Shown here piece by piece: positions 36,344 through 44,475 of a stretch of 64,000 bases of DNA. The stretch comes from UMGS1781 sp964389545 (lineage in GTDB: Bacteria; Bacillota; Clostridia; TANB77; CAG-508). Positions within the stretch are counted from its first letter, which is position 1. Each line of letters opens with the position of its first letter. The notes beneath the pieces were generated by a model, which worked only from the letters and a program-made list of their open reading frames with translations, ran no database searches and was not told the origin of the DNA. A program made the position numbers and the translations under genes. The stretch is from positions 1 through 64,000 of the forward strand of contig CAYMDN010000001.1 in NCBI GenBank assembly GCA_964389545.1, in the 5' to 3' direction.

Positions 36344-36829
36344 TTAGTCTTCTAATGTGAAAACTTCTGTAATTTCATATTTGCTGAAATCACCTTTTCC
36401 TTTTTTATAATCAAGTGCAAATTCAAAGTTATTATCAATTGCTTCAAATACATCCATGATTAGATTTCCATATTGTTTGAATGTTTTAAATTCAATTACT
36501 GGGGCATCTGCACCCATTTCTGAAACCATCATTCTTAATAATTCATTTACAATATGAATTTGGAATCCTTGTGTAATAACTTGGTTCATGAATATTATTG
36601 AATTTTTGTATTCACCATCTGATACTATCTTGAACCAAATTGAAACCATTGGGTCACCTTTTGAACTTGCTTTTAATTCCATTTGTTGAACTGCAACTTC
36701 ATATTCACCATGTGGCACTTCTTTAAAACTTGCTTGTCCACCATTTTCTGCTGCTTCCGCAACATCTTTTGCTAGTCCTTCTGTATCAACTTCTTTATCC
36801 CATTTATCAAATATATTTTTTTCTGACAT
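36344..36829 (-). CDS. DUF669-like putative single-strand DNA-binding protein
   Basis: A 161-residue protein (EVPHGEYEVAVQQMELKASSKGDPM, IIFMNQVITQGFQIHIVNELLR, YGNLIMDVFEAI). This matches the DUF669 type next to recombination genes in phages, thought to bind ssDNA. AGGTGAAAAATT precedes ATG 36829. Confidence 0.75.
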   Translation of the reverse strand: MSEKNIFDKWDKEVDTEGLAKDVAEAAENGGQASFKEVPHGEYEVAVQQMELKASSKGDPMVSIWFKIVSDGEYKNSIIFMNQVITQGFQIHIVNELLRMMVSEMGADAPVIEFKTFKQYGNLIMDVFEAIDNNFEFALDYKKGKGDFSKYEITEVFTLED

Positions 36830-36845
36830 AATTTTTCACCTATTT

Positions 36846-38453
36846 TTAACCTTTCTTTTCTTCTGTTTTTAAATTTTCTGCTGCTGATTTATTTGCTTCT
36901 TCATAAACTTCTAGGAATGTGTCATAATCCAAATCAATTTCATTTACTGATGTTGTTAATCTTCCACCACCAAATACAACTTCATCTGATTTGAACGATA
37001 AGGTTCTTTTATTATCATCAGCAATTATTCTTGCAACCATGTCAACCATACCTGCAACCTTATTTGCTGCTTTTTCTTGAAGATTTGGTTTGATGGCTGT
37101 GATTTTATCACCACCCCTTTTTGTAATATCTTTTGATGCATCTTCATGTGATATTAGAATTATGTTTTCATAGTCTAAATTCATAAGTCTTTTTAATGTT
37201 GATAAAAATTCAGTTCTTACCTTATCCCATGCCCTAAAAGAATCATCACTTTCATGGGTAATTCCCATTTGGTCATACATGTACAATCTACAATGTTCAT
37301 ATGTATCTTCAAGTAAGTCAACGATAATTGTTTTGAATGTATTTTCCTTCTTTTCAAGTTCTGCAATTGCTTCTTTGAATACTTCCCAAGCAAATTTTCT
37401 TTGTGTCATTCTTCCTGTAACTTTTACTTCATCCCTAATTGGAATAAATGGTGCATCAACAAATTTAATATTTCCATCTGTATTAAGCATCAATGGGTCA
37501 GGAAATTTGTTTGCAAAAGTTGTTTTTCCACTAAATGGTGAACCATACAACCAAATGGTTTTTTTGTTAATTTCTTCAATATTTCTTCTTTTATTTTCAG
37601 GTAAATTCATAAAATAATCATATCCTTTCTTACAATATTCTTGATATTCACACCATCCACACAACCAACTTTCATTTTTTTCAAATTCTGTTTCTTCTAG
37701 CATTTTCTTTGTTTTAGTTAAAAAGTCGATTACATATTCAGGGTTATAATCAATATTTAAAAATTTAATTTCGGTTTTCTTTAATTCTTCATCAAGTCTT
37801 TGTCTGAATTCACTTAATGTTTCAGTTTTCTTTTGTCTTATTCCAACTTTTGGAACAATCACGAATTGCATGTTTCTTATTTTTGTACCAGGATGTGTTT
37901 TTTCAAAATAATATTTATATAAATGTAATTGTGGTGAATCTTTGTAATGGTAAACATTATTTGAATATTTAAAATCATATAAATCATAATATTTTGTTGG
38001 ATTTGTTTGATTCATCATTTTTTTACACAAGATTCCACTATTTGCATAATTGCAATCACAATTTTTTTCACAATTGTCACAAACTTCATCCATTTCTTCC
38101 AAAGTTAATTCATGTTTAACTGGAACTAATAAATCAATAAATCCAATGAAATCTTCATCTTTAATTTGAACTTCGTATTCACCTTGTGGTAAAATATTTT
38201 TAACCTTTGGAATCTGATATTCAAGTTTTATTGCTTCATTGATGTGTTCATCAGTTATGATTGGATACTGTGCAAAATATTCTTCAATAGCTGTTTTCAC
38301 ATCTTTTTCAATACCAGTATGAAGTGCTGTTCCAAGGAATAGTGGGTTATCTGCATTATCAGGTTTCAAAGTTCCATATTTATCAATGTATCTTAATTTG
38401 TACCTATATGGACATCCTTCAAAACATTCCACTCTTGAATGTGATATTTGCAT
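36846..38453 (-). CDS. Cas4-like nuclease fused to a Sak4-like ATPase
   Basis: A 535-residue fusion. The N-terminal half (about 1-285) is a PD-(D/E)XK RecB/Cas4-type exonuclease: LGTALHTGIEK (His45), GFIDLL (Asp106), DLYDFKYS (Asp160, Lys162), and Cys10/Cys14 with CGWCEYQEYC (265-274) as a probable Fe-S set. A second Cys cluster at 125-143 is an insertion. The C-terminal half is an AAA_24/Sak4-type RecA-fold ATPase: Walker A GSPFSGKTT (304-312), Walker B TIIVDLLED (Asp379). Exonuclease and ssDNA annealing or recombinase functions in one chain would form a complete recombination module. Confidence 0.88.
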   Translation of the reverse strand: MQISHSRVECFEGCPYRYKLRYIDKYGTLKPDNADNPLFLGTALHTGIEKDVKTAIEEYFAQYPIITDEHINEAIKLEYQIPKVKNILPQGEYEVQIKDEDFIGFIDLLVPVKHELTLEEMDEVCDNCEKNCDCNYANSGILCKKMMNQTNPTKYYDLYDFKYSNNVYHYKDSPQLHLYKYYFEKTHPGTKIRNMQFVIVPKVGIRQKKTETLSEFRQRLDEELKKTEIKFLNIDYNPEYVIDFLTKTKKMLEETEFEKNESWLCGWCEYQEYCKKGYDYFMNLPENKRRNIEEINKKTIWLYGSPFSGKTTFANKFPDPLMLNTDGNIKFVDAPFIPIRDEVKVTGRMTQRKFAWEVFKEAIAELEKKENTFKTIIVDLLEDTYEHCRLYMYDQMGITHESDDSFRAWDKVRTEFLSTLKRLMNLDYENIILISHEDASKDITKRGGDKITAIKPNLQEKAANKVAGMVDMVARIIADDNKRTLSFKSDEVVFGGGRLTTSVNEIDLDYDTFLEVYEEANKSAAENLKTEEKKG

Positions 38454-38812
38454 TATTTTTTCACCCCCTTATCAAAATTAAATTGTTCTTCAAATGAAAA
38501 TAAATGTTTTTCTGCTTGTCTTTGTTTAAGTTTTAAAATGAATTTTTTAAATTCATCAAATTGATTTGGGTATAATACAAATCCAATTCCTTTTGCTTGT
38601 CTTATTTTTTCAATGTTCCAAAGTTGTAGTTCTGATGGTTTACCATGTTCACCTTTAAGTTCAACACCTAAAAAGTAACCATTACAACATATTAGTAAAT
38701 CAGGAATACCGCTTTTGGTATATGCTGCACCACCCCAGTATTTAATGAACCAACAATCTTCACTTTCAAGAAATTTTTTGACCTTATTTTCAAATTGTTT
38801 TTCTGTTGCCAT
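38453..38812 (-). CDS. VRR-NUC domain nuclease
   Basis: A 119-residue PD-(D/E)XK nuclease of the VRR-NUC family (KSGIPDLLICCNGYFLGVELKG; Asp, Glu and Lys of the active site are present). Phage stand-alone versions act as junction or flap nucleases. Coupled to both neighbours by 1-bp overlaps. Confidence 0.88.
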   Translation of the reverse strand: MATEKQFENKVKKFLESEDCWFIKYWGGAAYTKSGIPDLLICCNGYFLGVELKGEHGKPSELQLWNIEKIRQAKGIGFVLYPNQFDEFKKFILKLKQRQAEKHLFSFEEQFNFDKGVKK

Positions 38813-39261
38813 TATTTATCACCTGCTTTCACTTCAATTTTTATATAAGACTTTTTACTTGAAGTTTTTGAATATTCTTTTGCTACATCAGGTTGTTCTT
38901 TTTTTAATCTTGTACTATCAATTGATGTAGTAGTTGAAGGTGCATAGTATGTGATTTTTATTGCATCATTTTCAAATTTTGTTACACCATATGCTTCCAT
39001 TGCAGCAAGTAATTTTTCTTTCATTGTTTTTTCTTGTTCTTCAATTTGCTTTTTAGCAACTGAAATCTGTGCAATTGCATTGATTACATCAATATTTGTA
39101 TCTTTAAAAACTTTCAAACTTTTTTCACCATCAATTACTGATTGATTACAAGTTTCAGGTTTTAGATTACATGCTGATTCACAATCTTTCAGTTCTTCAC
39201 ATTCTACACAACAATGTTCATATTCAAATGGACAACCGGCTTGTTTACATTTAATTCCCAT
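38812..39261 (-). CDS. Hypothetical protein with Cys-rich N-terminus
   Basis: A 149-residue protein: Cys-rich start (CKQAGCPFEYEHCCVECEELKDC), a coiled coil (AKKQIEEQEKTMKEKLLAAM) and a C-terminal ITYYAPSTTTSIDSTRLKKEQPDVA resembling phage proteins found beside recombination genes. The start is ATG 39261, after AAAGGGGTGA. Function unknown. Confidence 0.65.
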   Translation of the reverse strand: MGIKCKQAGCPFEYEHCCVECEELKDCESACNLKPETCNQSVIDGEKSLKVFKDTNIDVINAIAQISVAKKQIEEQEKTMKEKLLAAMEAYGVTKFENDAIKITYYAPSTTTSIDSTRLKKEQPDVAKEYSKTSSKKSYIKIEVKAGDK

Positions 39262-39263
39262 TT

Positions 39264-40619
39264 TCATTCACCCCTTTCTAATTCTAAATTTTCATATTCT
39301 TTGAACAACTCATCATTGAAGTCTTTTCGTTTTTGTAATGTTTCATAAATTGCTTCTTCTATGCTATTTTTGCAAATCATTAAATAATAGAAACAATTTT
39401 GATTTTGACCAATTCTGTGAATTCTTTTTTTGCTTTGTTCAAATAATTCTGATTTATCTGTTAATGTGAAATATACAATTTTGTTAGCCTTTTGAAGATT
39501 TAATCCCATTGAACCAGCTTGATACTGAATCAATGTAACTGAATTATCTTCATTTTCATAAGCTGTTAAATCTTTTGTTTCGCCATTTACAATTGAAAGT
39601 GGTTTTTTATAAAATTCAACTGCATCTTTTAATTTTCTCAATTCTTCATTATAGTTATAAAAAACAATCAATCTATCATTTGTTGATTCTAGCAATTCTC
39701 TAAATGCTTGAAGTTTTTGTTTATTATATTGACCACATAATTGTCTTGCATATAATCTTTTTGTAAGTGCTGTATCACCAACCAATTCAATTCTTGGTGT
39801 AATATCTTTCCCTTCAAAGTCTGAATGGTCATGAAATTCTGTATAATTTAATGTGTCAAAAACAATTATTGAATTTTTCATAAATTTTCTATATTCTTTT
39901 GATGTTTGAATATTTATTGGAATTTCAACTTGTTCAGGTAAATCAAAACATTCTTCTGTTTTCATAAATATTGCACCATGTTCCCTTAATTTGTCTTTTA
40001 ATCTATCAACATTTTTATATGGTTCTTTTTTATCAACATACCAAAATGGTGTACCACCCAAAGTTTGTTTTCGCCAATTTACATATTGTTTGTTGTATAA
40101 TTGTTCTGATATTTTCCAACCTAATAAATGAATTTGTGACCAAAGATTTTCATATTTTCCTGATGATGGTGTTCCTGATAACAAAATTACATTTTTAGGT
40201 TTCATTTTAAGAATATATTTTGTTCTTTCTGCTTTGGAATTTTGTATTACAGAACTTTCATCAAGCATCAATGTAAAATCTTCTAAATCTTTAAAATATG
40301 ACCTTCTAAATATCAAATCATAATTTATTACACCTATTCTTTTTGGATATAAACCTATTCTTTCTCTAAATAATCTTAATTGTTCTTTATCTGATAAATC
40401 ATATATTGAATAACCACTATAATATTTTACGAAGTGGTCAACCCAATCTTGAATTTTTGATTTTTGGCATATAATAATGTTCGTATCATTTCCAAGTTCA
40501 TGCATTTTTTCAGCCCCAACAAAAGTTTTACCAAGCCCCATGTCCAAATAATATGCAACTTTATTAAATTGTTTTGTCAACCCTAATGCTTTCTTTTGAT
40601 GTTCATATAATTCCATCAT
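39264..40619 (-). CDS. SNF2-type helicase
   Basis: A 451-residue compact SF2 helicase. Walker A LDMGLGKT (25-32), motif II MLDESS, motif III LLSGTPSSG, and C-terminal QAGSMGLNLQKAN and KKRIHRIGQ. Phage replication or recombination remodeller; common in Firmicute phages together with VRR-NUC. Confidence 0.92.
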   Translation of the reverse strand: MMELYEHQKKALGLTKQFNKVAYYLDMGLGKTFVGAEKMHELGNDTNIIICQKSKIQDWVDHFVKYYSGYSIYDLSDKEQLRLFRERIGLYPKRIGVINYDLIFRRSYFKDLEDFTLMLDESSVIQNSKAERTKYILKMKPKNVILLSGTPSSGKYENLWSQIHLLGWKISEQLYNKQYVNWRKQTLGGTPFWYVDKKEPYKNVDRLKDKLREHGAIFMKTEECFDLPEQVEIPINIQTSKEYRKFMKNSIIVFDTLNYTEFHDHSDFEGKDITPRIELVGDTALTKRLYARQLCGQYNKQKLQAFRELLESTNDRLIVFYNYNEELRKLKDAVEFYKKPLSIVNGETKDLTAYENEDNSVTLIQYQAGSMGLNLQKANKIVYFTLTDKSELFEQSKKRIHRIGQNQNCFYYLMICKNSIEEAIYETLQKRKDFNDELFKEYENLELERGE

Positions 40620-40622
40620 TTT

Positions 40623-41030
40623 TCACCTTTCTTCATATTCACCTATATATTCTTTTAATTTTTTAGGACTTATGTGATATGACCATTTTGATTTCTTTTT
40701 TGAAGCAAACCCAAACGGTGCTGTTCCCATTTGCAATGCTATTCTGATGAATTCTTCTGATTTATCAAGCAACATTGCAGCTTTCCAAACTGGTACATTA
40801 TTGCAAGTATTTATATTCAAATCATGTTCTTTTTCTATTTCTTTTTCCAAATCTTCAACAGTACATCCAAGAAATTCTGCAATTTGTTCTTTTACTTTGT
40901 CTTGTGGAATATGTTTTCCTGATAAGTATTGACTAATTGATGATTTACCTTTACCAATTCCATTTGCTAGTTCCACAGGTTTCATTTCTTTTTCATTCAG
41001 TATGTCTTTTAAATTACTTGCAAAACTCAA
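40623..41030 (-). CDS. HTH (Cro/CI family) regulator
   Basis: A 135-residue protein. HTH at about 15-55 (PVELANGIGKGKSSISQYLSGKH), followed by a C-terminal region with an excisionase-like WKAAMLLDKSEEFIRIALQMG segment. It lies at the head of the early replication genes and has a palindromic operator right upstream (41051-41068). Confidence 0.8.
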   Translation of the reverse strand: MSFASNLKDILNEKEMKPVELANGIGKGKSSISQYLSGKHIPQDKVKEQIAEFLGCTVEDLEKEIEKEHDLNINTCNNVPVWKAAMLLDKSEEFIRIALQMGTAPFGFASKKKSKWSYHISPKKLKEYIGEYEER

Positions 41031-41050
41031 ACCAATTCATTCCTTTCTTT

Positions 41051-41068
41051 TGTATCTTTTAAGATACA
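41051..41068. promoter_or_regulatory. Palindromic operator
   Basis: A perfect TGTATCT-TTTA-AGATACA, immediately before the AAAGAAAGGA ribosome site of the 40623-41030 gene. It overlaps the stop region of the next gene upstream, so it sits within the operon rather than at its promoter. Confidence 0.75.
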
Positions 41069-41262
41069 AACAATTCAAAAAAATTTGTTATTCTTCTTTT
41101 TAATTTCATTTTATCTTCTTTTGTCCAATATTTAATGCTAGATATACCAAAAATTATCATAAAAATTGTACATCTAATTATTGCTTCTTTCATATCAATT
41201 GCATCGTTTTCCAATGCACCAACTGTTCCTAATAACATTATAAAACTTATAAAACAAACCAT
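41059..41262 (-). CDS. Small membrane protein
   Basis: A 67-residue protein with two hydrophobic segments (about 2-16 and 30-45) and a basic C-terminus. Function unknown; its stop lies inside an operator palindrome. Confidence 0.5.
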   Translation of the reverse strand: MVCFISFIMLLGTVGALENDAIDMKEAIIRCTIFMIIFGISSIKYWTKEDKMKLKRRITNFFELFVS

Positions 41263-41281
41263 TTCTTTTCCTTCTTTCTTT

Positions 41282-41299
41282 TGTATCTTTTAAGATACA
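41282..41299. promoter_or_regulatory. Palindromic operator
   Basis: A perfect TGTATCT-TTTA-AGATACA just before the ribosome site of the small membrane protein and directly after the Cro-like gene stop (41301). Identical to the site at 41051. Confidence 0.75.
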
Positions 41300-41300
41300 T

Positions 41301-41513
41301 CTAACTTAAAAAAATTTCCACTACTTCTGCATCTGTTAAATTGTACCTTTCTTTAATTATTTGAATTTCAGTTTGTGTAAATTCTGCCCCATTTGTATTA
41401 TTCTTTTTAGCTGATAATCTTTGTGGTGATAAATTTAAGGCTTTTGCTAATGTTTCATTATTATCACCATATAATGCCATTTTTGAATTTAATAAATTAA
41501 GATTGACTTTCAC
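41301..41513 (-). CDS. Cro-like small regulator
   Basis: A 70-residue protein starting at GTG 41513 (AAAGGGGTGA 5 nt upstream). It has a short HTH-like region (YGDNNETLAKALNLSPQRLSAKK, then EIQIIKERYNLTDAEVVEIFL) typical of phage antirepressor/Cro-like proteins. It overlaps the first early gene by 17 bp. Confidence 0.7.
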   Translation of the reverse strand: MKVNLNLLNSKMALYGDNNETLAKALNLSPQRLSAKKNNTNGAEFTQTEIQIIKERYNLTDAEVVEIFLS

Positions 41514-41724
41514 ATTTATCACCCCTTTCAATGAATTTATTGTTGTTATACTGTTTCATAATTTTTATTTCAACTTTATCATCAGGATGTTTTGTTTTTG
41601 ATTCCAAAATAAATTCTTGATGATTTTGTTGTAATTTTAAAATATAATTTTCAAATTCTTGTTCATCATCAAATTGAATTATCTGATAAATAGCTGCTGA
41701 AACTACTTTTTTCACTTCTTTCAC
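41497..41724 (-). CDS. Hypothetical protein, first gene of the early operon
   Basis: A 75-residue protein (MKEVKKVVSAAIYQIIQFDD...). GGAAGGTGAA is upstream of ATG 41724. Directly downstream of the early promoter and operator. Function unknown. Confidence 0.6.
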   Translation of the reverse strand: MKEVKKVVSAAIYQIIQFDDEQEFENYILKLQQNHQEFILESKTKHPDDKVEIKIMKQYNNNKFIERGDKCESQS

Positions 41725-41742
41725 CTTCCTTCAATTTGGTTT

Positions 41743-41792
41743 TGTATCTTGTAAGATACACATATCTTATATCAATATTTTTCCTTTGTCAA
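41743..41792 (-). promoter_or_regulatory. Early leftward promoter with operator
   Basis: Minus strand: -35 TTGACA (41792-41787); -10 either TAAGAT (17-bp spacer) or TATAAG (15-bp spacer) at 41771-41764. A perfect operator TGTATCT-TGTA-AGATACA (41743-41760) lies at the expected transcription start, so bound repressor would block initiation or clearance. Confidence 0.7.
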
Positions 41793-41831
41793 TACTTTTT
41801 GAAAAAAAATTTTAAAATTCTTCAAAAAAAC

Positions 41832-41902
41832 TTTCAAAATATGAATAAATATGCTAAAATTAAGATACAAATAATTTTAGAAATGTTAAGTTTAAGATAC
41901 AA
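41832..41902 (+). promoter_or_regulatory. Repressor promoter with two operator half sites
   Basis: Plus strand: TTTCAA (41832-41837), 17 bp, TAAAAT (41855-41860), with an upstream TG. Half sites AAGATACAA lie at 41862-41870 and 41894-41902, near the expected start and in the leader. This suggests autoregulation of the repressor through weaker sites. Confidence 0.6.
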
Positions 41903-41923
41903 CATTTTAGAAAGGAAAAAATT

Positions 41924-42346
41924 ATGAATAAAGAAATTAGTGAAAAAATAAAAGCATATCGTGATGAACATGAGTTATCACAAGCTGAATTCGGTAAATT
42001 ATGTTATGTTCAAAGGGCAGCTGTTAGCAAGTGGGAAAAAGGTCAAGTAACAAATATGACACCCAAATCATTATTTGCGGTTTCTGATTTAATTGGTGTT
42101 GACCCAAGAGAATTCTATTTTGACAATTGGGAAAGAAAATACAACAACAATAACAAACTTACAACTGAATCTAATATACTTGATTCAGTTAAATCAATGT
42201 ATGGAAAAGAAGCAAGTGACCTTTTAATTGATTATATTCAATTAAATGATTTAGGTAAAAAAAAACTGATTGAAAATGCATCAGATTTAATATCAATGTC
42301 CAAATACACTTTTGAAGAAAAAGGGGATGAAAAAAGGGCATTATAA
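41924..42346 (+). CDS. Phage repressor (XRE family)
   Basis: A 140-residue protein with an N-terminal HTH (LSQAEFGKLCYVQRAAVSKWEKG, about 19-41) and a short helical C-terminal domain; there is no LexA-type protease. It is divergent from the early operon, and operator palindromes lie between them, the layout of a CI-type lysogeny switch. It probably binds TGTATCT-N4-AGATACA; that link is an inference. Confidence 0.85.
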   Translation: MNKEISEKIKAYRDEHELSQAEFGKLCYVQRAAVSKWEKGQVTNMTPKSLFAVSDLIGVDPREFYFDNWERKYNNNNKLTTESNILDSVKSMYGKEASDLLIDYIQLNDLGKKKLIENASDLISMSKYTFEEKGDEKRAL

Positions 42347-42620
42347 TTCATTATGATTTTAGAAAAAAGAAATAAAAGTACAATATGGGTTCAATGTAAA
42401 GGTTCAAAGTGAAACCCCAGTTTTTTCAATGCGGTTCAAAGTGGTTCAAGGTAATTTATACTTAATAATAAAATAATGATTTCTTATTATTACAAAATTT
42501 TAATGTTTTTATAAAAAATAAATAATAGTAAAATCACATTGAACCTTGAACCTTAAAATTAAAAAATATTGATTTATCAATACTTTGACTTGGTTCAAGA
42601 TTGATAAGAAAGGAAAAAAT
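42347..42620. repeat. Right cluster of GGTTCAAGG motifs and long inverted repeat
   Basis: A 274-bp non-coding stretch. GGTTCAA(A/G)GT-type motifs at about 42387-42415, 42431-42452, 42537-42552 and 42591-42600. The stretch 42495-42527 is the exact 33-nt reverse complement of 26952-26984, and similarity extends over roughly 150 bp. It flanks the early module on the side opposite the left cluster. Confidence 0.8.
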
Positions 42621-42944
42621 ATGAAATATTCAATAAAATATGGTGTAAATCCACCAACTAAAACATTTGAAATAAATGAATTGGAAGAAAAATTTTTTGA
42701 TGTGTTATATTCCAAATTACCTGAAAATGTTAATAAACATATAAATTTAATTAGAATGGCAAATGGCACTTTAACTGTTGATTGTAAAGGCTTTTTCATT
42801 GGAAAAATCAAACTACAAGGAAACAAACACGATATGCTAATATTAACATCTTTATATGCTTCATATGTTGTTGATAATAATTTTATCGAACACATAGATG
42901 AATGGGTAAAATACATAAATGAATATATTATTAAAGATTTATAG
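42621..42944 (+). CDS. Hypothetical protein in the lysogeny module
   Basis: A 107-residue protein; start ATG 42621 behind AAAGGA. Features YGVNPPTKTFEINELEEKFFDVLYSKLP and KGFFIGKIKLQGNKHDM. Between repressor and integrase and probably expressed in the lysogen. No family recognised. Confidence 0.6.
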   Translation: MKYSIKYGVNPPTKTFEINELEEKFFDVLYSKLPENVNKHINLIRMANGTLTVDCKGFFIGKIKLQGNKHDMLILTSLYASYVVDNNFIEHIDEWVKYINEYIIKDL

Positions 42945-42958
42945 AAAGGAAATAAATA

Positions 42959-43348
42959 ATGTTTGGAAAAAATAAAAATTCTATTCTTAAAGTAATGCAT
43001 TATGAAGGTTTAGATGGGTTTATTCAAGATTATCCATGTACCATAGAAATGAAAAATGATACTTTTGAAATAAAACGAATTAAACCTGAAACAACTGTTA
43101 ATTTATCAATTACACAAATTAAAAAAATTGAAACAATGGAAGAACCTAGATTCATGGTGAAATACCATAATAATGATGCTATGACAGACAAAGGAATTAA
43201 AAAATATTATTTGGTTGTAACATATACTTCAAAAAGCAATGAAGAAAAGTATATTGCTTTTTGGGGTACTGCTTTTGAATATAATAAGTTTCTTGATTTA
43301 CAAAATAAACAACTAAATACTCAAAAATCTAATTCTTATTATTTATAG
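42959..43348 (+). CDS. Hypothetical PH-like protein in the lysogeny module
   Basis: A 129-residue beta-rich protein (DGFIQDYPCTIEMKNDTFEIKR, LSITQIKKIETM, KEKYIAFWGT near the end) with a pattern like bacterial PH domains. Position suggests a lysogenic-conversion or exclusion role, not shown. AAAGGA precedes ATG 42959. Confidence 0.55.
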   Translation: MFGKNKNSILKVMHYEGLDGFIQDYPCTIEMKNDTFEIKRIKPETTVNLSITQIKKIETMEEPRFMVKYHNNDAMTDKGIKKYYLVVTYTSKSNEEKYIAFWGTAFEYNKFLDLQNKQLNTQKSNSYYL

Positions 43349-43362
43349 AAAGGAAGGTCTAA

Positions 43363-44391
43363 ATGAAAAATCCAAATGGTTATGGTACAGTTGTCAAACT
43401 ATCAGGTAACAGAAGAAAACCATATGCAGTAAGAAAAACAATTGGCTTTAACAAAAAAGGTCATCCAATATATCAACCAATTGGTTACACAGAAACAAGA
43501 GAAGAAGGCTTGGAAATGTTGGCACTATATAATCATGAACCATGGAACATTGACAGGGATAAAGTAACATTAAAAATGCTTTATGAACGATGGTTGGAAG
43601 TGAAGTTTCCAAAATTAGGGGATGCAACACAAAAATCTTTGAAGTCTGCATATAAGCATTGTAAAAAATATGAAAATGCTATTTATAGAAAATTAAGGTC
43701 TTTTGATATGCAGGATTGTATTGATAATTGTGGATGTGGTTATTCAACACAATGGGCAATAAAGAATCTTTTTGGACATCTTGATAGATTTGCATTTGAA
43801 ATTGATATTATTGACAAGATGTATTCACAAATTACTACTGCTGAACCTGTTCCTGAAACTAGCAAAAAACCATTTACTGATGATGAAATTAAAATATTAT
43901 ATGAAAATAAAGATGATGAATGGGTAGAAACTATTATTTTATATAATTTTACAGGTTTTAGACTTAATGAATTATTATCAATAGAAGTGACATCAATAGA
44001 TTTGGATGAAGGTGTTTTTAAGGGTGGTTCAAAAACCAATTCAGGTAAAAACAGAATTGTTCCAATTCATTCTTTAATATATAACATTGTGGAAAAAAGA
44101 GTAAAAACAAATAGAAAATATTTAATTGAATTTGAAGGTAAAAAACTATCCAAAAGTAAATATTATGAATTTTGGAATGAAACAATGGAAAAATTAGGTT
44201 TAAGCCATACACCACATGAATGTAGACATTTTTTCAGAACCAAATTAGATTCAGTTGGTGCAAATAAAAAATGTACAGATTTAATGATGGGTCATAAGTC
44301 AAAAGATGTTGGTGAAAGAAGATATACACATAAAACAATTCAAGAATTAAAAGATGAAATTGAAAAGATAAAATTTGATTTTTGGGTTTGA
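43363..44391 (+). CDS. Tyrosine-type site-specific integrase
   Basis: A 342-residue recombinase catalysing integration and excision at the DUF3800 att site. Catalytic residues: Arg200 (TGFRLNELL), His285/Arg288 (PHECRH), His311 (MGHKS) and Tyr321 (RRYTHK). N-terminal AP2-like region with GNRRKPYAVRKTIGF and a core-binding domain about 65-155. It ends 72 bp before attR. AAAGGAAGG precedes the start. Confidence 0.95.
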   Translation: MKNPNGYGTVVKLSGNRRKPYAVRKTIGFNKKGHPIYQPIGYTETREEGLEMLALYNHEPWNIDRDKVTLKMLYERWLEVKFPKLGDATQKSLKSAYKHCKKYENAIYRKLRSFDMQDCIDNCGCGYSTQWAIKNLFGHLDRFAFEIDIIDKMYSQITTAEPVPETSKKPFTDDEIKILYENKDDEWVETIILYNFTGFRLNELLSIEVTSIDLDEGVFKGGSKTNSGKNRIVPIHSLIYNIVEKRVKTNRKYLIEFEGKKLSKSKYYEFWNETMEKLGLSHTPHECRHFFRTKLDSVGANKKCTDLMMGHKSKDVGERRYTHKTIQELKDEIEKIKFDFWV

Positions 44392-44393
44392 AC

Positions 44394-44411
44394 TAATAAC
44401 AAATTAGTAAC
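44394..44411. promoter_or_regulatory. Putative integrase arm sites, right end
   Basis: TAATAAC (44394-44400) and TAGTAAC (44405-44411), 11 bp apart, directly after the integrase stop. Same motif and spacing at 1764-1781 near attL. Confidence 0.5.
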
Positions 44412-44413
44412 AC

Positions 44414-44455
44414 AAAATCGCTACATTACCTATTTATAAGCAATGTAGCGATTTT
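44414..44455. terminator. Terminator after integrase
   Basis: A perfect 14-bp inverted repeat (AAAATCGCTACATT / AATGTAGCGATTTT; 44414-44427, 44442-44455) between integrase and attR. It would insulate lysogeny transcription from the host gene. Confidence 0.85.
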
Positions 44456-44462
44456 ATGTGTG

Positions 44463-44475
44463 TATTATATCATAA
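44463..44475. other. attR core, 13-bp direct repeat
   Basis: Exact copy of attL (1660-1672). On the minus strand it encodes YDII in the frame of the DUF3800 5' part. Confidence 0.85.

Larger units (their letters stand above)
1660..44475. mobile_element. Temperate myovirus-type prophage, about 42.8 kb
   Basis: It is bounded by exact 13-bp direct repeats and carries a full set of modules: repressor, integrase, replication, packaging, capsid, contractile tail (sheath and baseplate J), DGR and lysis. The order of tail genes matches PBSX/phiCD-type phages. All structural and packaging genes look intact; the only broken reading frame seen is the cytosine methyltransferase at 31153-32023, so the phage could be inducible. 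The insertion interrupts a DUF3800 gene. Confidence 0.93.
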
